NCBI GenBank assembly: GCA_013339765.2
Contig: JABSTR010001152.1
Coordinates: 1 to 64,000 of the forward strand
Source of the DNA: Haemaphysalis longicornis
Taxonomy: Eukaryota; Arthropoda; Arachnida; Ixodida; Ixodidae
DNA: 64,000 nt
Direction of reading: 5' to 3'
Shown: positions 44,505 through 55,319 of the stretch, piece by piece
How positions within the stretch are numbered: position 1 is the first letter of the stretch
Layout: every line of letters begins with the position of its first letter
The notes under the pieces: generated by a model
What the model was told of the DNA's origin: nothing
The model's database searches: none
What the model saw: only the letters and a program-made list of their open reading frames with translations
Position numbers and translations under genes: made by a program

Positions 44505-45292
44505 AACTCTATGCACATAGGGAACAACAGCGAATTTTGCCGGCCTGTCCATCAACGATCCAGCTTCGCTGTGTTTGTGAAATTGCCCTAGCAACACTTC
44601 AGCTAAGTCACGTAGCAAGGCCGGTGGGAAGCCTGCCGACAGGAGCCTCACAAGCTGCGAATCAAAACTGGCCTCTACTTCATGCGGGCAAGATCTCTTA
44701 AGGGAGCCCGTTTCACGACTTTGGAATGGGCGGACGAGAACGGAAGAAGGTTTTTCCTGGAGCGGGGGGCATACCTCCAACAAAGATGGCTTGATCTGAA
44801 ATGCAAGAGGAGGTCCAAAAACCTCAGCTCATTGTCCGAAGGAAGTTCCCTTGTAAGCGTGAGACCAGCTAGGGTGGTCTCGAAAATGTCCGTGATGCGC
44901 TGCACATGCTCGTCCCCGTCACCAGTCACGCACTCGAAAAGCACCAAGAAGTCATCCACGTAGCGGAAAACGCGCACGGTTTTGGAGGCACGAAGCATAA
45001 CCTCCAGTTGCCGGCATTGTCGCGCCAGCAGGAGGTCGCTAAGCATAGGCGCCAAGCACGACCCTATGCATACACCTTTCCTCTGAACGAAGAATTCGCT
45101 GTTGAACTCCACAAGAGAAGAGCGCAGGTAGAGGCCCAACAGGTCCACGAAGGTGTTGGCGTCCACACCACTGGCATTCTGGAAGCGGACGGATCCGTAG
45201 TGGTCTATTCCCTCAGAAACGACCTCCATGAGCTCGGAGTGCAGCAAGGAATAGTAGAGGTCCTTAATGTCCAGGGATAATCCATACACATG
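44505..45292 (-). pseudogene. Penelope-like element, inverted partial copy (RT)
   Basis: 788 bp match 47877-48664 in the opposite orientation with only a few differences (for example one Lys/Asn change in VEF(N/K)SEF). It encodes YGLSLDIKDLYYSLLHSELM, the active site FRYVDDFLVLF, and ELRFLDLLLHF, WRYAPRSRKN, SSAHSKVVKR. Penelope-like elements are known for carrying partial copies joined head to head or in tandem. Here the inverted partial copy lies upstream of the main copy. It ends exactly where the CR1 ORF1 sequence begins. Confidence 0.8.
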
Positions 45293-45529
45293 CATACGTC
45301 CCACCAGCGCTCGGCCTCCTGGTAGGCCCTTTCCCACCGCCACGCCCGCTAGCAGTGCAGCTGTGCCGCTACCTGCGGTCTGACGCCTGGAGGCAAATAC
45401 GTCTTCTGAAGGACCATCTTCTTGCCGCCTGTGTTCTGAAGTGTCCCCGTGGGCGGCACTATCACCGGTTCCAGCAGGAAATTCAAACAGCATCGCAACT
45501 TTCCGAGTTCCTCTGGCGGAGCATTCTCT
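45293..45529. other. G/C-rich spacer between inverted Penelope copies
   Basis: Both strands are open over most of it (minus frame 44675-45847, plus frame 45441-46148), which reflects composition. No specific domain recognised. It may be the 5' leader of the element. Confidence 0.4.
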
Positions 45530-46100
45530 CAAGATTGCCCAAGCCGTCGAGACCACTTCCTCCTGGAAACACCGTGACTTTTCTGGGAGATCCCGCCATG
45601 CCTGCAAGTGTGGAAAAGGTGTTGAAGTTGGGTTCCAAGTTTTGCGTACACCCCAAAATGTACAAGACAAGATGCTGGGGCTTGTCAGGGCCACAGCTTC
45701 GAGGGCTGATTCGGAGAGTGCGGACAGGTGCATTCTGGAGGCGGTCGATGCCTTGCCTGGAAAGTGTGAGGGAACTCCGCGCATAAAGACCTCGAACGTC
45801 GTCAATGCACTCCGGGACGCTGACCTCAAACTCGTCCAATCCGACAAAGAGGGCGGCTACGTTGTTATTCCCTCGGGGTTGTACAACGAGAAGGCGCCAT
45901 CAGCAGTCCAGGAAAATTTTTGCCCAGCTCAAATTGACCCCAGAAAAGCCAGAAGGGAGGCTCTCAAGGCGTGTCAGGGCGAAGCGCTGAAAGACCTTGC
46001 AAGCTGGGTAAAGAAGGCTGATGGGTTCAGCCTACAGGCCTTCTTCACGGCCAAGACACACAAGGAAGGCACGCCATTCCGCGTCATCGTGTCCGAAAGG
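45530..46100 (+). pseudogene. Penelope-like element, N-terminal part of the ORF
   Basis: One frame gives MPASVEKVLKLGSKFCVHP, and after a frameshift ESADRCILEAVDALPG, then VQSDKEGGYVVIPSGLYNEK and FFTAKTHKEGTPFRVIVSER. These are motifs that precede the RT fingers in Penelope-type proteins (DKGGGVVV- and KTHK-like). The frame is cut directly after VSER by Gypsy-like sequence. Confidence 0.7.
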
Positions 46101-47850
46101 TACGTTTCTCGCGCTCCGCGAACAGTACATGGCGGCAGCGTACGTTAGAACCTGCTACGAATGCACCGATGGAGGGGTCGCAAGCCCAGGAAGGAAAAAT
46201 GGTCATGTCCAGTTTTCAATGCAAGCCTCCGGAGAAATTTACTGTCGCAAGCCCAAGTAAGTGGCCGCAATGGAAGAGGCATTGTGAACGTTTTCGCATC
46301 GTGAGTGGCCTCGCCTCGAAATACGCGGTGGAACAAGTCTACGCATTGGTCTACTTTATGGCCGACAAGGCAGAAGACATCCTTGTCTCATTCAAGTTGA
46401 CAGAAGAACAGAAGAACAGCTACAACGATGTTTTGCAGGCGTTCGAGAACCACTGCGTAGTTTGAAGAAAATTCGTGTACGAAAGAGCGACATTCTTCAG
46501 GGGAGAACAGCGGGAAGCAGAAGGTGTCGAAGAGTTCGTCACTGAGCTACACCGACTGGCCAAGTTGTGCAGTTTCGGAGAACTGCATGACGAGATGATC
46601 CGGGACCAAATAGTAGTGGGCCTCAGGGACCGCAAGCTGTCTGAACGAATGCAGCTGGATGCGGAGCTGACCCTCGAAAAGGCCACCAACATGGCGCGAC
46701 AGTCTGAAGTCGTAAAAAAACAAGCTGCTACGCTCCACGGAGACAAGGAAGGAAACGTGGACAGTGTCGGCCAGACTCGTAAAATGACTGTACCTCCAAG
46801 AAATCGAAAGGGGTCTGCAACACGACACAAGAAGCCGCCTGAATCCGAAGCAAAGCAGTGTATGTTCTGTGGCTACTCGCGGCACACTAAAGGGAAGTGC
46901 CCTGCACAAAACACGACGTGCAACAAGTGCCGCAAAAAGGGACATTTTGCCCGTGTCTGCAAAGGAGGAGCATCAGTCCGCGAGATCGTTGGTAGCAACG
47001 ATGCATTTCTCGGAGCCGTCTCATCCATCTGCGACGACAAGTGGATGGCTACTGTGGACATCAATGGGTCGCCCGTCACCTTCAAAGTGGACACTGGAGC
47101 TGATATGACTGTGATTCGAGAGATGGTTGAGCTTGATGTTATCGAGCCAGTTGAGGAGCCAATAGAATGGTGTTCTGGAATGGTCATTGTTCAGAAACCT
47201 GAAGGAGATGTACGCATATGCGTAGACCTGGCTGAGCTAAACAAGTTTGTAAAGCGAGAAGTTCACCCTCTGCCTGCCAGTGAACATGTCCTTGCGCAAC
47301 TTTCCGGAGCCCAGTACTTCTCCAAAGTCGACGCCAATTCAGGATTTTGGCAGTTTGAGCTTGCGGAAGAGTCTCGAAGCATGACCACGTTCATAACGCC
47401 ATTTGGCAGGTACAGGTTCAAGAGACTACCGTTCGGAATCAGTTCAGCGCCTGAATTCTTCCAAAGGAAGATGTCACAGTTTTTGGATAACCTGGAAGGC
47501 GTCGTGTGTAACATGGATGATATCCTGATCTACGGCAGGACACAAGCAGAGCATAAAGCTCGTCTCAGAGCGGTTCTGGAAAGGTTACAGAAACATGGCG
47601 TCCCGTCGAACCGTGAAAAGTGCGAGTTCAATGTTCAAAGGGTAAAGTTCTTGGGACACATCGTTGATAACCAAGGAATTCATGCCGACCCGTCAAAAGT
47701 GCAGGCTATCATTGACATGAGACCACCATCAAACACTCAGGAGCTGAGAAGGTTTCTCGGAATGGCAAACTACCTGATGAAGTTTGTCACGAACATGTCA
47801 GAAATAGCTCACCCCATGAACGCTCTTCTAAACGCGAAAAGCGAGTGGGT
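46101..47850 (+). mobile_element. Gypsy (Ty3-like) gag-pol fragment inside a Penelope-like element
   Basis: Penelope sequence resumes at 47851 with DYLQRQPPL, so about 1.75 kb of Gypsy is inserted. It contains gag, zinc knuckles, part of protease and most of the reverse transcriptase, all on the plus strand. No LTR, RNase H, integrase or flanking duplication is visible. It therefore looks like a partial copy joined by template switching or recombination, not a normal LTR insertion. Confidence 0.75.
46169..46465 (+). pseudogene. Gypsy gag, N-terminal part
   Basis: The frame includes FQCKPPEKFTVASPSKWPQW, a usual start of arthropod Gypsy gag, and VYALVYFMADKAEDILVSF. A TAG stop follows AFENHCVV. 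The gag continues in the same frame after it, so a single in-frame stop splits the protein. Confidence 0.7.
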
Positions 47851-47905
47851 GACTACCTCCAACGGCAGCCCCCGCTCATGTGTATGGATTATCCCTGGAC
47901 ATTAA
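46475..47905 (+). pseudogene. Gypsy gag C-part, zinc knuckles, protease start and reverse transcriptase in one frame
   Basis: The 476-residue frame reads RATFFRGEQREAEGVEEFV (gag), two CCHC knuckles (CMFCGYSRHTKGKC, CNKCRKKGHFARVC), the protease active site VDTGADMTVI, and then jumps in frame to REMVELDVIEPVEEP of the RT. About 140 residues normally separate these points, so the protease body is deleted without loss of frame. RT motifs follow: RICVDLAELNKFV, LTTFITPFGRY-like TTFITPFGRYRFKRLPFG, the active site CNMDDILIYG, and VKFLGHIVDNQGI. The last residues after SEWV are Penelope DNA read out of frame. Confidence 0.85.
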
Positions 47906-48494
47906 GGACCTCTACTATTCCTTGCTGCACTCCGAGCTCATGGAGGTCGTTTCTGAGGGAATAGACCACTACGGATCCGTCCGCTTCCAGAATGCCAGTG
48001 GTGTGGACGCCAACACCTTCGTGGACCTGTTGGGCCTCTACCTGCGCTCTTCTCTTGTGGAGTTCAAGAGCGAATTCTTCGTTCAGAGGAAAGGTGTATG
48101 CATAGGGTCGTGCTTGGCGCCTATGCTTAGCGACCTCCTGCTGGCGCGACAATGCCGGCAACTGGAGGTTATGCTTCGTGCCTCCAAAACCGTGCGCGTT
48201 TTCCGCTACGTGGATGACTTCTTGGTGCTTTTCGAGTGCGTGACTGGTGACGGGGACGAGCATGTGCAGCGCATCACGGACATTTTCGAGACCACCCTAG
48301 CTGGTCTCACGCTTACAAGGGAACTTCCTTCGGACAATGAGCTGCGGTTTTTGGACCTCCTCTTGCATTTCAGATCAAGCCATCTTTGTTGGAGGTATGC
48401 CCCCCGCTCCAGGAAAAACCTTCTTCCGTTCTCGTCCGCCCATTCCAAAGTCGTGAAACGGGCTCCCTTAAGAGATCTTGCCCGCATGAAGTAG
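47851..48494 (+). pseudogene. Penelope-like element, RT domain (main copy)
   Basis: After DYLQRQPPL, a frameshift and missing sequence, the frame runs YGLSLDIKDLYYSLLHSELM, KGVCIGSCLAPMLSDLLLAR, FRYVDDFLVLF and ELRFLDLLLHFRSSHLCWRY. The YVDD motif is intact. Penelope RTs are related to telomerase. About 60 residues before YGLSLD are missing compared with what I expect of the family, a gap also present in the inverted copy. Confidence 0.8.
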
Positions 48495-49132
48495 AGGCCA
48501 GTTTTGATTCGCAGGTTGTGAGGCTCCTGTCGGCAGGCTTCCCACCGGCCTTGCTACGTGACTTAGCTGAAGTGTTGCTAGGGCAATTTCACAAACGCAG
48601 CGAAGCTGGATCGTTGAAGGACAGGCCGGCAAAATTCGCTGTTGTTCCCTATGTGCATAGAGTTTCGCACATGTTGAAAAAGGTAGCGGGTCACGCTGAT
48701 GTAGGAGTAGTGTTTTCCGCACCACAAAAACTGGGTGGCCTTTGTAGGCGAGTGAACATAAATGAGCCAAGGGGTACCTTTTGCGAAATAGGCCACACAA
48801 AACCGTATGTAGAATGTAGGCGCTCCGTTGTGCATGAAGTTCCCTTGTTTTGCGGGATGACCTATATCGGTCAGACCGGGCGCTGTCTGAACGATCGTCT
48901 CCGCGAGCATGCAAACACACTGAAAACGGGTACTGGCAGCAATCTTGCCACACATTGTAAAGACCACGGCTGCTCGCCCAGATTCCACGATACCCGTGTT
49001 GCAAGAGCGTATAAGGGTCAGCGTGAGCGTGAGATCTATGAAGCCTACCTCATTCATAAGGCAGGCAGCGATTGTGTGAGTAAGCCGTCCATTGAATTAC
49101 TAAAAAAGGGAATGCGCTATCTGGACTCATAA
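48386..49132 (+). pseudogene. Penelope-like element, linker and GIY-YIG endonuclease
   Basis: Overlaps the RT frame by a frameshift near 48480 and continues RLLSAGFPPALLRDLAEVLL, AVVPYVHRVSHMLKK to the endonuclease. The GIY-YIG-type signature is FCGMTYIGQTGRCLNDRLRE, followed by HANTLKTG, LATHCKDHGCSP, and an EIYEAYLIHK segment with the expected glutamate. Paired cysteines lie just before (VECRRSV...PLFCG). This nuclease nicks target DNA in canonical Penelope-like elements. The stop at 49132 is the natural end. Confidence 0.85.
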
Positions 49133-49430
49133 AAAGCCTAACTGTTCAGGATGTCTTGCTTGCCTCGCGCCTCTGGCCACTTCTCATATCAGCGTTGCTA
49201 CCATTTAATCAATGCACGTGTATCAATCTTGTATTTTGTGTGCAACGTTCGATGCACTTCTTTTTTTTTCTTTTTCTTTTTCTTTTTTTCGTGCTCTTTT
49301 TCGTGTGTCCTTCTTTTTTATCGTGTTCCTTCTCGCTTTCTTTTCTGGGTATATTTCGCAACCCGCACAATAAACCAACCAGTTGTTAGTCAGCGCCTTG
49401 TGTCATCGTTTCCTTGTCCCGTCTTTTAAA
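49133..49430 (+). other. 3' untranslated region of the Penelope-like element
   Basis: A pyrimidine-rich run (49257-49325, mostly T with C) precedes CACAATAAACCAACCAGTTG, which holds an AATAAA signal, and ends TCGTTTCCTTGTCCCGTC. The next repeat begins at 49431. Confidence 0.6.
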
Positions 49431-49740
49431 TGCAGAGCATTTCTTTAACTCACGATGTCACCCGTTCTAGTTGTCCATCGTAGTCCGCACCCCTCCCCCT
49501 ACACTATATATAAAAAAATAATACTTACCGGCGCCTGGTTTCGATCCCACGACCCTGCGGGCCGAACGCAAGGTACATGGTGCTCTACCCACTGCGCCAC
49601 AAAGCCGACACAGAAAGGAGGGCTACGAACGCGCCTTATATCCTTGACTCATTCAAACTACGTCAAGAAGCTGGTGATACAACGCATTCGCTACCTGTGG
49701 GCGGAACGCGAGGTAACATGGTGCTCTTCCCACTGCGCCA

Positions 49741-51290
49741 CAATAATAATAATCATCATCATCACCAGCCTATCTACGCCCACTGCAGGGCAAAGGCCTC
49801 TCCCATTATTCTCCAATTACCTCGTCCTGTGCCAACTGTAACCAATTTATCCCCGCCAAAACTCTTGATCTCATCTGCCCATCTAACTTTCTCCCGCCCC
49901 CCTGCAACGCTTGCCTTCTCTAGGGATCCACTCTGTTACCCTTAATGACCTGCGGTTATCTTTGCCTTCGCATTACATGCCCTGCCCACGTCCATTTCTT
50001 CTCTTCTAATTTCTACTATATGTCTTATAACGCCAAGTTTGCTCCCTGACCCACTCCGCTCTCTTCTTGTCCCTTAATGTTACACCTATCATTTTCCGCT
50101 CATTGCACGCTGAGTCGTTCTCACTTTAAGTTGAACCCTCTTAGTGAGCCTCAAGTTTCTGCCCCGTAGGTGAGTACCGGTAAGATGCAGCTGTCATACA
50201 CTTTCTTCTTCAGCGACAATGGTAGGCTGCTATTCATTATCTGAGAATGTCTGCCGTATGCACACCACCCCATTCTGATCCTTCTAATTATCTCTGCCTC
50301 ATGGTTGGGATCTGGGGTCACAACTTGGCCTAAGTAGATATATTCGGTACCACTTCCACTGCCTCGCCACCTATCTCAAACTGCTGTGCTGTCCCGAGGT
50401 TATTGATCATTACTTTAGTTTTCTGCATATTAATTTTCAAGGCCCACGGTTCTACTCTGTTCGCCCAGTGCGGAAAGCATGCTTTGCAATTCAGTCCCCC
50501 CGAGTTACTTAGCAAGGCAACGTCATTCAGCAAATCTGAGGTTACTGAGGTATTCTCCATTAACCCTTACTCCCACCTGTTCCCAATCCAACGTTCTGAA
50601 TACTTCTTGTAAGCATGCTGGTGAATAACTTTGGAGAGATTGTGTCTCCTTGTCTGACACCCTTCCTTATAGGTATTTACTGCTCTCCATATGGAGGATG
50701 GTGGTAGCTGTAGACCCATTGTAGATATCCTCTAGTATTCTTACGTAATGCTCATCTACCCCCTGGTTCCGTAATGCCTGAATGGACTGCTGTGGTTTCG
50801 ACCGAGTGAAATGCTTTCCCTCATAATCTATGAAGGCTATATATAGGGTTCAGTATACTCAGCGCAGTTCTCTATCACCTGATTGATCGTGTGAATATTG
50901 TCCATTGTTGAATAATCTTTACGGAACCCTGCTTGTTCATTTAGGTTGACTGAAATCTAAGGTTGCAGAAATTCGGTTAGCGATTACCTTGGTAAATACC
51001 TTGTAGACGACTGACAGTAAGCTGATCGGCCCTGTAATTTTTCAAGTCCTTCATTGTCGCCCTTTCTTATGGATTAGGATGATGTTCGCGTTCTTCCAAG
51101 ATTCCGGTACCCTTGCGGTCATTAGGCATTGCGTATACAGGTTTGCCATTTTTTCAAGTACAATTTCTTCACCATCCTTCAAGAGGTCTGCTTGTTATCT
51201 TGATCCTCACCAGGTGCTTTGCCCCCTTTCATTTCTTTCAAAGCCTTCCTTACTTCTTCGGTCGTTACTGGTGGGATGTCTATCTCCTCT
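49741..51290 (-). pseudogene. RTE-like LINE, 5'-truncated
   Basis: Minus-strand frames give IPPVTTEEVRKALKEMKGGK at the 5' break, then NIILIHKKGD, ISLLSVVYKVFTKVIANRI, RNQGVDEHYVRILEDIYN, and later INMQKTKVM, YLGQVVTPDPNHEAEI and LPLSLKKKVYDSCILPVLTY. The 3' end is the CAGCCTATCTACGCCCA segment and a GAT/ATT trinucleotide tail (49743-49760). The RT is broken by many frameshifts. Confidence 0.75.
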
Positions 51291-51295
51291 GAACT

Positions 51296-51545
51296 ATGGA
51301 TGCAGCGATGGCGTAGAGGTAGAACACCCGCCTCACGTGCAGAAGGACCGTGGTTCGAATCCCGGTGCCGGACAATTCCCACCGGATTAAAAAAAAAATC
51401 CGCGTATTGATGGAATTGCACAAAAGGGGCTTGGGGTGCGGCCTGACCCCGGCGACCATTGCCGGTAATGCACTCCCTCACCAGAGCAGGATCGGCCACC
51501 CTGGTGCAGTAACGGCCACAACCTCCCATGAATACGCCAATTAAC
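51296..51545 (+). mobile_element. tRNA-derived SINE
   Basis: Reads GATGGCGTAGAGGTAGAAC (A box), CTCACGTGCAG around an anticodon-like loop, and GTGGTTCGAATCCCGGTGCC (perfect B box). An A run (51388-51398) and a non-tRNA body follow. The anticodon stem has a mismatch and the acceptor does not pair fully, so it is not a working tRNA. It sits exactly at the 5' break of the RTE fragment. Confidence 0.65.
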
Positions 51546-51719
51546 CCACAATAATCATACCCACCTGCTAATAAATGATGTCACGCGACCACGTAATTAC
51601 GTCTCCTCATTTAATTACAATACAACAACCAACAGCAACAAGTGCAACAACATTAACGTAACGCAAACTACTTAACGTCGTGCGCCCCCGGAAATGCTCT
51701 GCATTTGATCGTGCCCCTC

Positions 51720-52310
51720 GCGAGGGGGATGTTTAGTTTCCTGCCGCAGCAAGAACCAGGCGGCCTCCTGCGCAGTTTGTGGCGCATACCCACTTGGGGG
51801 ATTGGCCAGGATTTGTTTTATTTGCGCTGTTTCGAATTTCAGTATGCACCACCAACTAGCCCAAACCACCGTTCTAACGCTTAAAGCCAAGGGCTTCGGG
51901 AAGCTGGATGGCTCCATCACTGAGGACTGGACGGATACTTTTGCACTCCGTTACAATATGTCGCATGGTTTCTGGCTCCTTTCCGCAGCCAGCGCATAGT
52001 TCTTCCTGTGCCGGCTCGCGGAGATGCGTTTTTGTCTGCAAGCAATGCACTCCCTTTGGTATTATCGAATAATTTTTCCCTTGTGATCTCCTGCTTCCCG
52101 ATCCTGTAGATATCTAAGGACTTGTTCGCATCCATCCTCTTTTTCCAGGTCGTTGTCTCTGTTTCTTTCACTTCATTTTTTATTGCCTTGGTCGTTTCCC
52201 CTGCACTTCCAGGTTTCAGATACTTTGTCCTGAGCCTTCTGGTTCTTTTTCTCCATTGTGTGTCCACGCTTTTCATGTAAAGATACCTTGCCCACTCCCG
52301 CACGGCAGCG
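51720..52310 (-). pseudogene. I/R1-like LINE, 3' coding end
   Basis: The frame reads WKKRMDANKSLDIYRIGKQE, REKLFDNTKGSALLADKNAS, then degenerate sequence to GYAPQTAQEAAWFLLRQE. This is the C-terminal region after the RNase H of I/R1-type LINEs. A reverse-orientation GGGCTAGTTGGTGGTGCATA head with CTGAAATTCGAAACAGCGC lies inside at about 51825-51865, a sixth trace of the hairpin family. Confidence 0.6.
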
Positions 52311-52372
52311 CCCCAAGCGGCAGCCGGCCGCGTACATCGCTCCCGGCGCCCGCCCTCGGCACACTAGCCAGT

Positions 52373-52413
52373 ATATTCTAGGCACTACAGCTCGGCTATA
52401 GTGCCTAGAATAT
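52373..52413. repeat. Perfect 15-bp-arm hairpin
   Basis: ATATTCTAGGCACTA (52373-52387) and its exact complement (52399-52413) flank an 11-base loop. It sits in a G/C-rich stretch (52280-52500). There is no following T run, so a terminator role is not suggested. It may be the core of a MITE. Confidence 0.8.
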
Positions 52414-52499
52414 TCGCCCCGAGCGCGAACACAGTCGGCCCCTGGCGGCGGCGGGACGAACCGCTCCTAGTGTGGATGGCGCTCTCGCGTCGTCTGCTT

Positions 52500-54690
52500 T
52501 TTCACGTTGCGTGCGGCGCAAGACGCGTGCTGCACACGACAAAACAACCAATATGTGTGCTCGTTTGGCAGTAAGCAATGACATAGTTACCTCTGCTTGC
52601 TCGTTTCCTCTAGAAACGCAATAATCAGCGGCCGTTGCGGGTTAATGCGCTGGTTTAATTCCACGAAACATCTTCGCTGTGGTCACCGCTTGAGTGTGAA
52701 ACGTGTTATAAACATTGCTTCCACACATTGCACTTTTCTTATTGTTGAGTGCAGTCGTCTGCCGTTTCTGGAACGACGAAGGGTGCTTTTTGAAGGTGGC
52801 GTGGCGATTATTTAAAGGATAAAAGTTTAGTACGCGAAACGGGTAAGAAGCGACGCGACAAGATCTGTGCATACGCGTGCAAATTCCACACCCTTGTAAA
52901 ATTGCGCTGTGTCCTTATAGAAAGAAGAAACAAACAAAAACATTTACACGCACACGACCCGTGCGCTATCGCCCATACATTACCGGACACGTATTTTACA
53001 CCCGCAAGCGTCTGTGTGATCGTGTCCTTCCCGTACCTTTTCTAAAATAAATACCATTTTAAGGACAGTCGTTGATTATACTCAGGAGGAGGAATGAACA
53101 TTTATTCAACTGTATCGAGTTGCTAATTTTACGTATTATTTAAAATACGTTTCTATGAATGCGCAAGAGTATTTAGGGGGAATTTTCGATAAAATTAAGC
53201 AGTTGTGAGTTTGCGTCAGTCATGTGGCATTTTGTGTGTCATTTTCATATATATCATTTTCAAATCCGACATGAATCACCTAGTCCAGAAACGTGTCTCA
53301 CTCAGCATAACCAAATGCCTAATTTGGTCACGTCTTAACCTCTTAAGGTGGAACTAAGTTTAAAGAAAAAAGACAAAACGCGTAATATATAATGCACGTT
53401 GTTGCCCACATGTGCGTGTGTGCCATGACTCGCTGGTTTTTTTTTTTTTATTTTTTCCCACAATGCTTGCTTTCAATACAATTTTGAAAAAGGCGTCCCA
53501 CAATTCCTGGACAATCTCGGATCAAAGGGGGGTTAATCATTTTGGAAAATACGTGTACTGCTTTTTCACCGCTACAAAACACGACGCCTAGTGTAGTTTC
53601 GATTGTAAATAATACTGATAACCATAGTTTGGCTTTTCGCGCGCGTTACATACGTTCTCTTCTCGCTGCTCTTGCAACGTTGGCAGGACCCCCCCCCCCT
53701 TCCCCCCCCCCCCAAAAAATGAAATGCGCAGAATTTCATTTTTTAACCAATCCTCAAGAATTAAATGCCAAGACAAAGACGATATTCAGTTTACAAAACA
53801 AAGTAGTTACCTGGCAACGAGAAATAAAAAGGAAATGTTTTACTACATCTGCAACAACGCAACTTCATTTATTGCCGTCTTTAGGGTTCGTAAGCGACCT
53901 TATACGCAAGAATGCGAACACATCTCGCTGTTGGAGGCACCTGTTAGATTTTAAAAGGAACGCAAATCGTCAACAGAGCAGCCGTCACAGAAAATTTGTG
54001 CTCACTGTGAGGTCCCGGAAGCCTTGTCACTTTGCGAAAACCTAGCTAAACATGAGATGTTGATTGCACTGCGTGCGTTGACAATTCAATTCGTAAGTTC
54101 ACTTGCGACGAAAGCCGTAAATAAGTGATCCGAAACCGCTATTCATGTAACCTTCCTTCACAGTCGCTAAAATTTCATTTAAAAGACCCGTTAGAGCGGT
54201 TACATTTATATCTCTGCGCTGATCAAAATTCAGTAATTTTATGTTGCCTTTTGAACACACAAAAAATATCGTAAGCTCTTAGAATGAATTTCGGGGCAGT
54301 TAAGTAGTGTTACCATTTCAGAGCATCCCAGAAATGCAAGAATGCGTCATGCTACCAGTGAAAGCGATTGAGAGTGCCGTTGGAAACTGAATTTCAGAGA
54401 TCGAGGCTTCCTGATTTGTTTCTATTTATGCCTTTATTGAAGGCTCAAAGCCATAGTCTGGAAAGATCGAGATTGCTACTCACAGCGTACAAGTTCATTG
54501 TCGCAATTACGGCCATTCTGAGATTCCCGATGAGTCGTCGCGTTTTTTGGCGTAATAATGAAAACTGACTGCCGCTTCCATGCTATACATTGAACGTTGA
54601 GTAACCGAACTACAGCATACCACTCTTGTTTGCACCTATCGTGCGCACATACGGCGAGAAAAAGGCACGAAGCGCGCCCACAGTGTGCAT
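52500..54690. other. Unassigned intergenic sequence
   Basis: A+T-rich with short open frames. It includes C-rich runs at 53689-53714. No splice-supported exon, RNA gene or transposon protein recognised. Confidence 0.4.
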
Positions 54691-55319
54691 TCTTACGGGC
54701 CGCTCAGCGGAGCATCCACACTAGCAGCGCGACGCTGTCGCCACCTACATGTCGAGCTCGCGGCGAATAGCTCGGCCGTGTTTATTCGCCAGCCCATAGA
54801 GTTATTACTACTGACTCTAGAGCAAAAGCTGCCCGGCCAGCCCGTGCATTGAAACCGTGCTACACCCGGGCGCTGACATGATGCCACCCTCACAGCGTTG
54901 CCCGCTGCCTTTTTGCCTACTAGAGTTGGCGGCAGTAGTCGGTATTCACCTAGTAACCAACGCATTCCATCATGGCAGCCACCGTTGCTGTGAGTGCGCC
55001 GTGAAAACTTTGCTGTGCAGAAACGTTGTGTGAAGTTTTTCCTGTGGTAGGTAGCGAACTTTTGTGCCATGCTGCCGCGTTAGATGCAGTTTTGCATTCT
55101 CCGCAACTGAGAAGGGTAGCGCGTAGATTAGCGGGTACTTCGTACGCTCGGAGAGGTAGCTTTTGGGGTGCGTCAGGGGAGTTCGGTCGTCGCTTCGGAG
55201 TTGAGCGGACTGTTTTTTCGTGCTCCGTGCTTGGGAGGGCTTCATTTCGGCGGCCCGTTGCAAGCGCGGGCCTTGGACGTCGCCCGGTTTTGCTTGCTGG
55301 TGTGGGCGGTCAGTGCCAG
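54690..55319. other. CpG-rich region, promoter or repeat
   Basis: G/C-rich with frequent CpG and open frames on both strands. It shares CTAGTGTGGATG-type sequence (here inverted, GCATCCACACTAG at 54712) with 52468-52480, which suggests a dispersed repeat. No protein family is recognisable. Confidence 0.3.

Larger units (their letters stand above)
49431..51707. mobile_element. Repeat with AAATGCAGAGCATTT ends, holding an RTE and a SINE
   Basis: The left end AAATGCAGAGCATTTC and the right end GAAATGCTCTGCATTT (51692-51707) are exact inverted repeats. The first 220 bp match 41781-42000 (GGTTTCGATCCCACGACC(C)TGCGGG, CGCCTTATATCC), including a tRNA-like segment on the minus strand. The right-hand 170 bp match 42530-42590. 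The middle is replaced by an RTE-like LINE (49741-51290) and a SINE (51296-51545), so the repeat is the older layer. Confidence 0.6.

Noticed and set aside
44675..45847. Single 390-residue Penelope protein on the minus strand
   Set aside because: Only residues from YGLSLD onward are Penelope RT; the N-terminal 190 residues are antisense to the plus-strand Penelope N-terminal ORF.
51305..51372. tRNA gene, possibly valine
   Set aside because: A and B boxes are good, but the anticodon stem has a mismatch and a SINE body follows; called a SINE.
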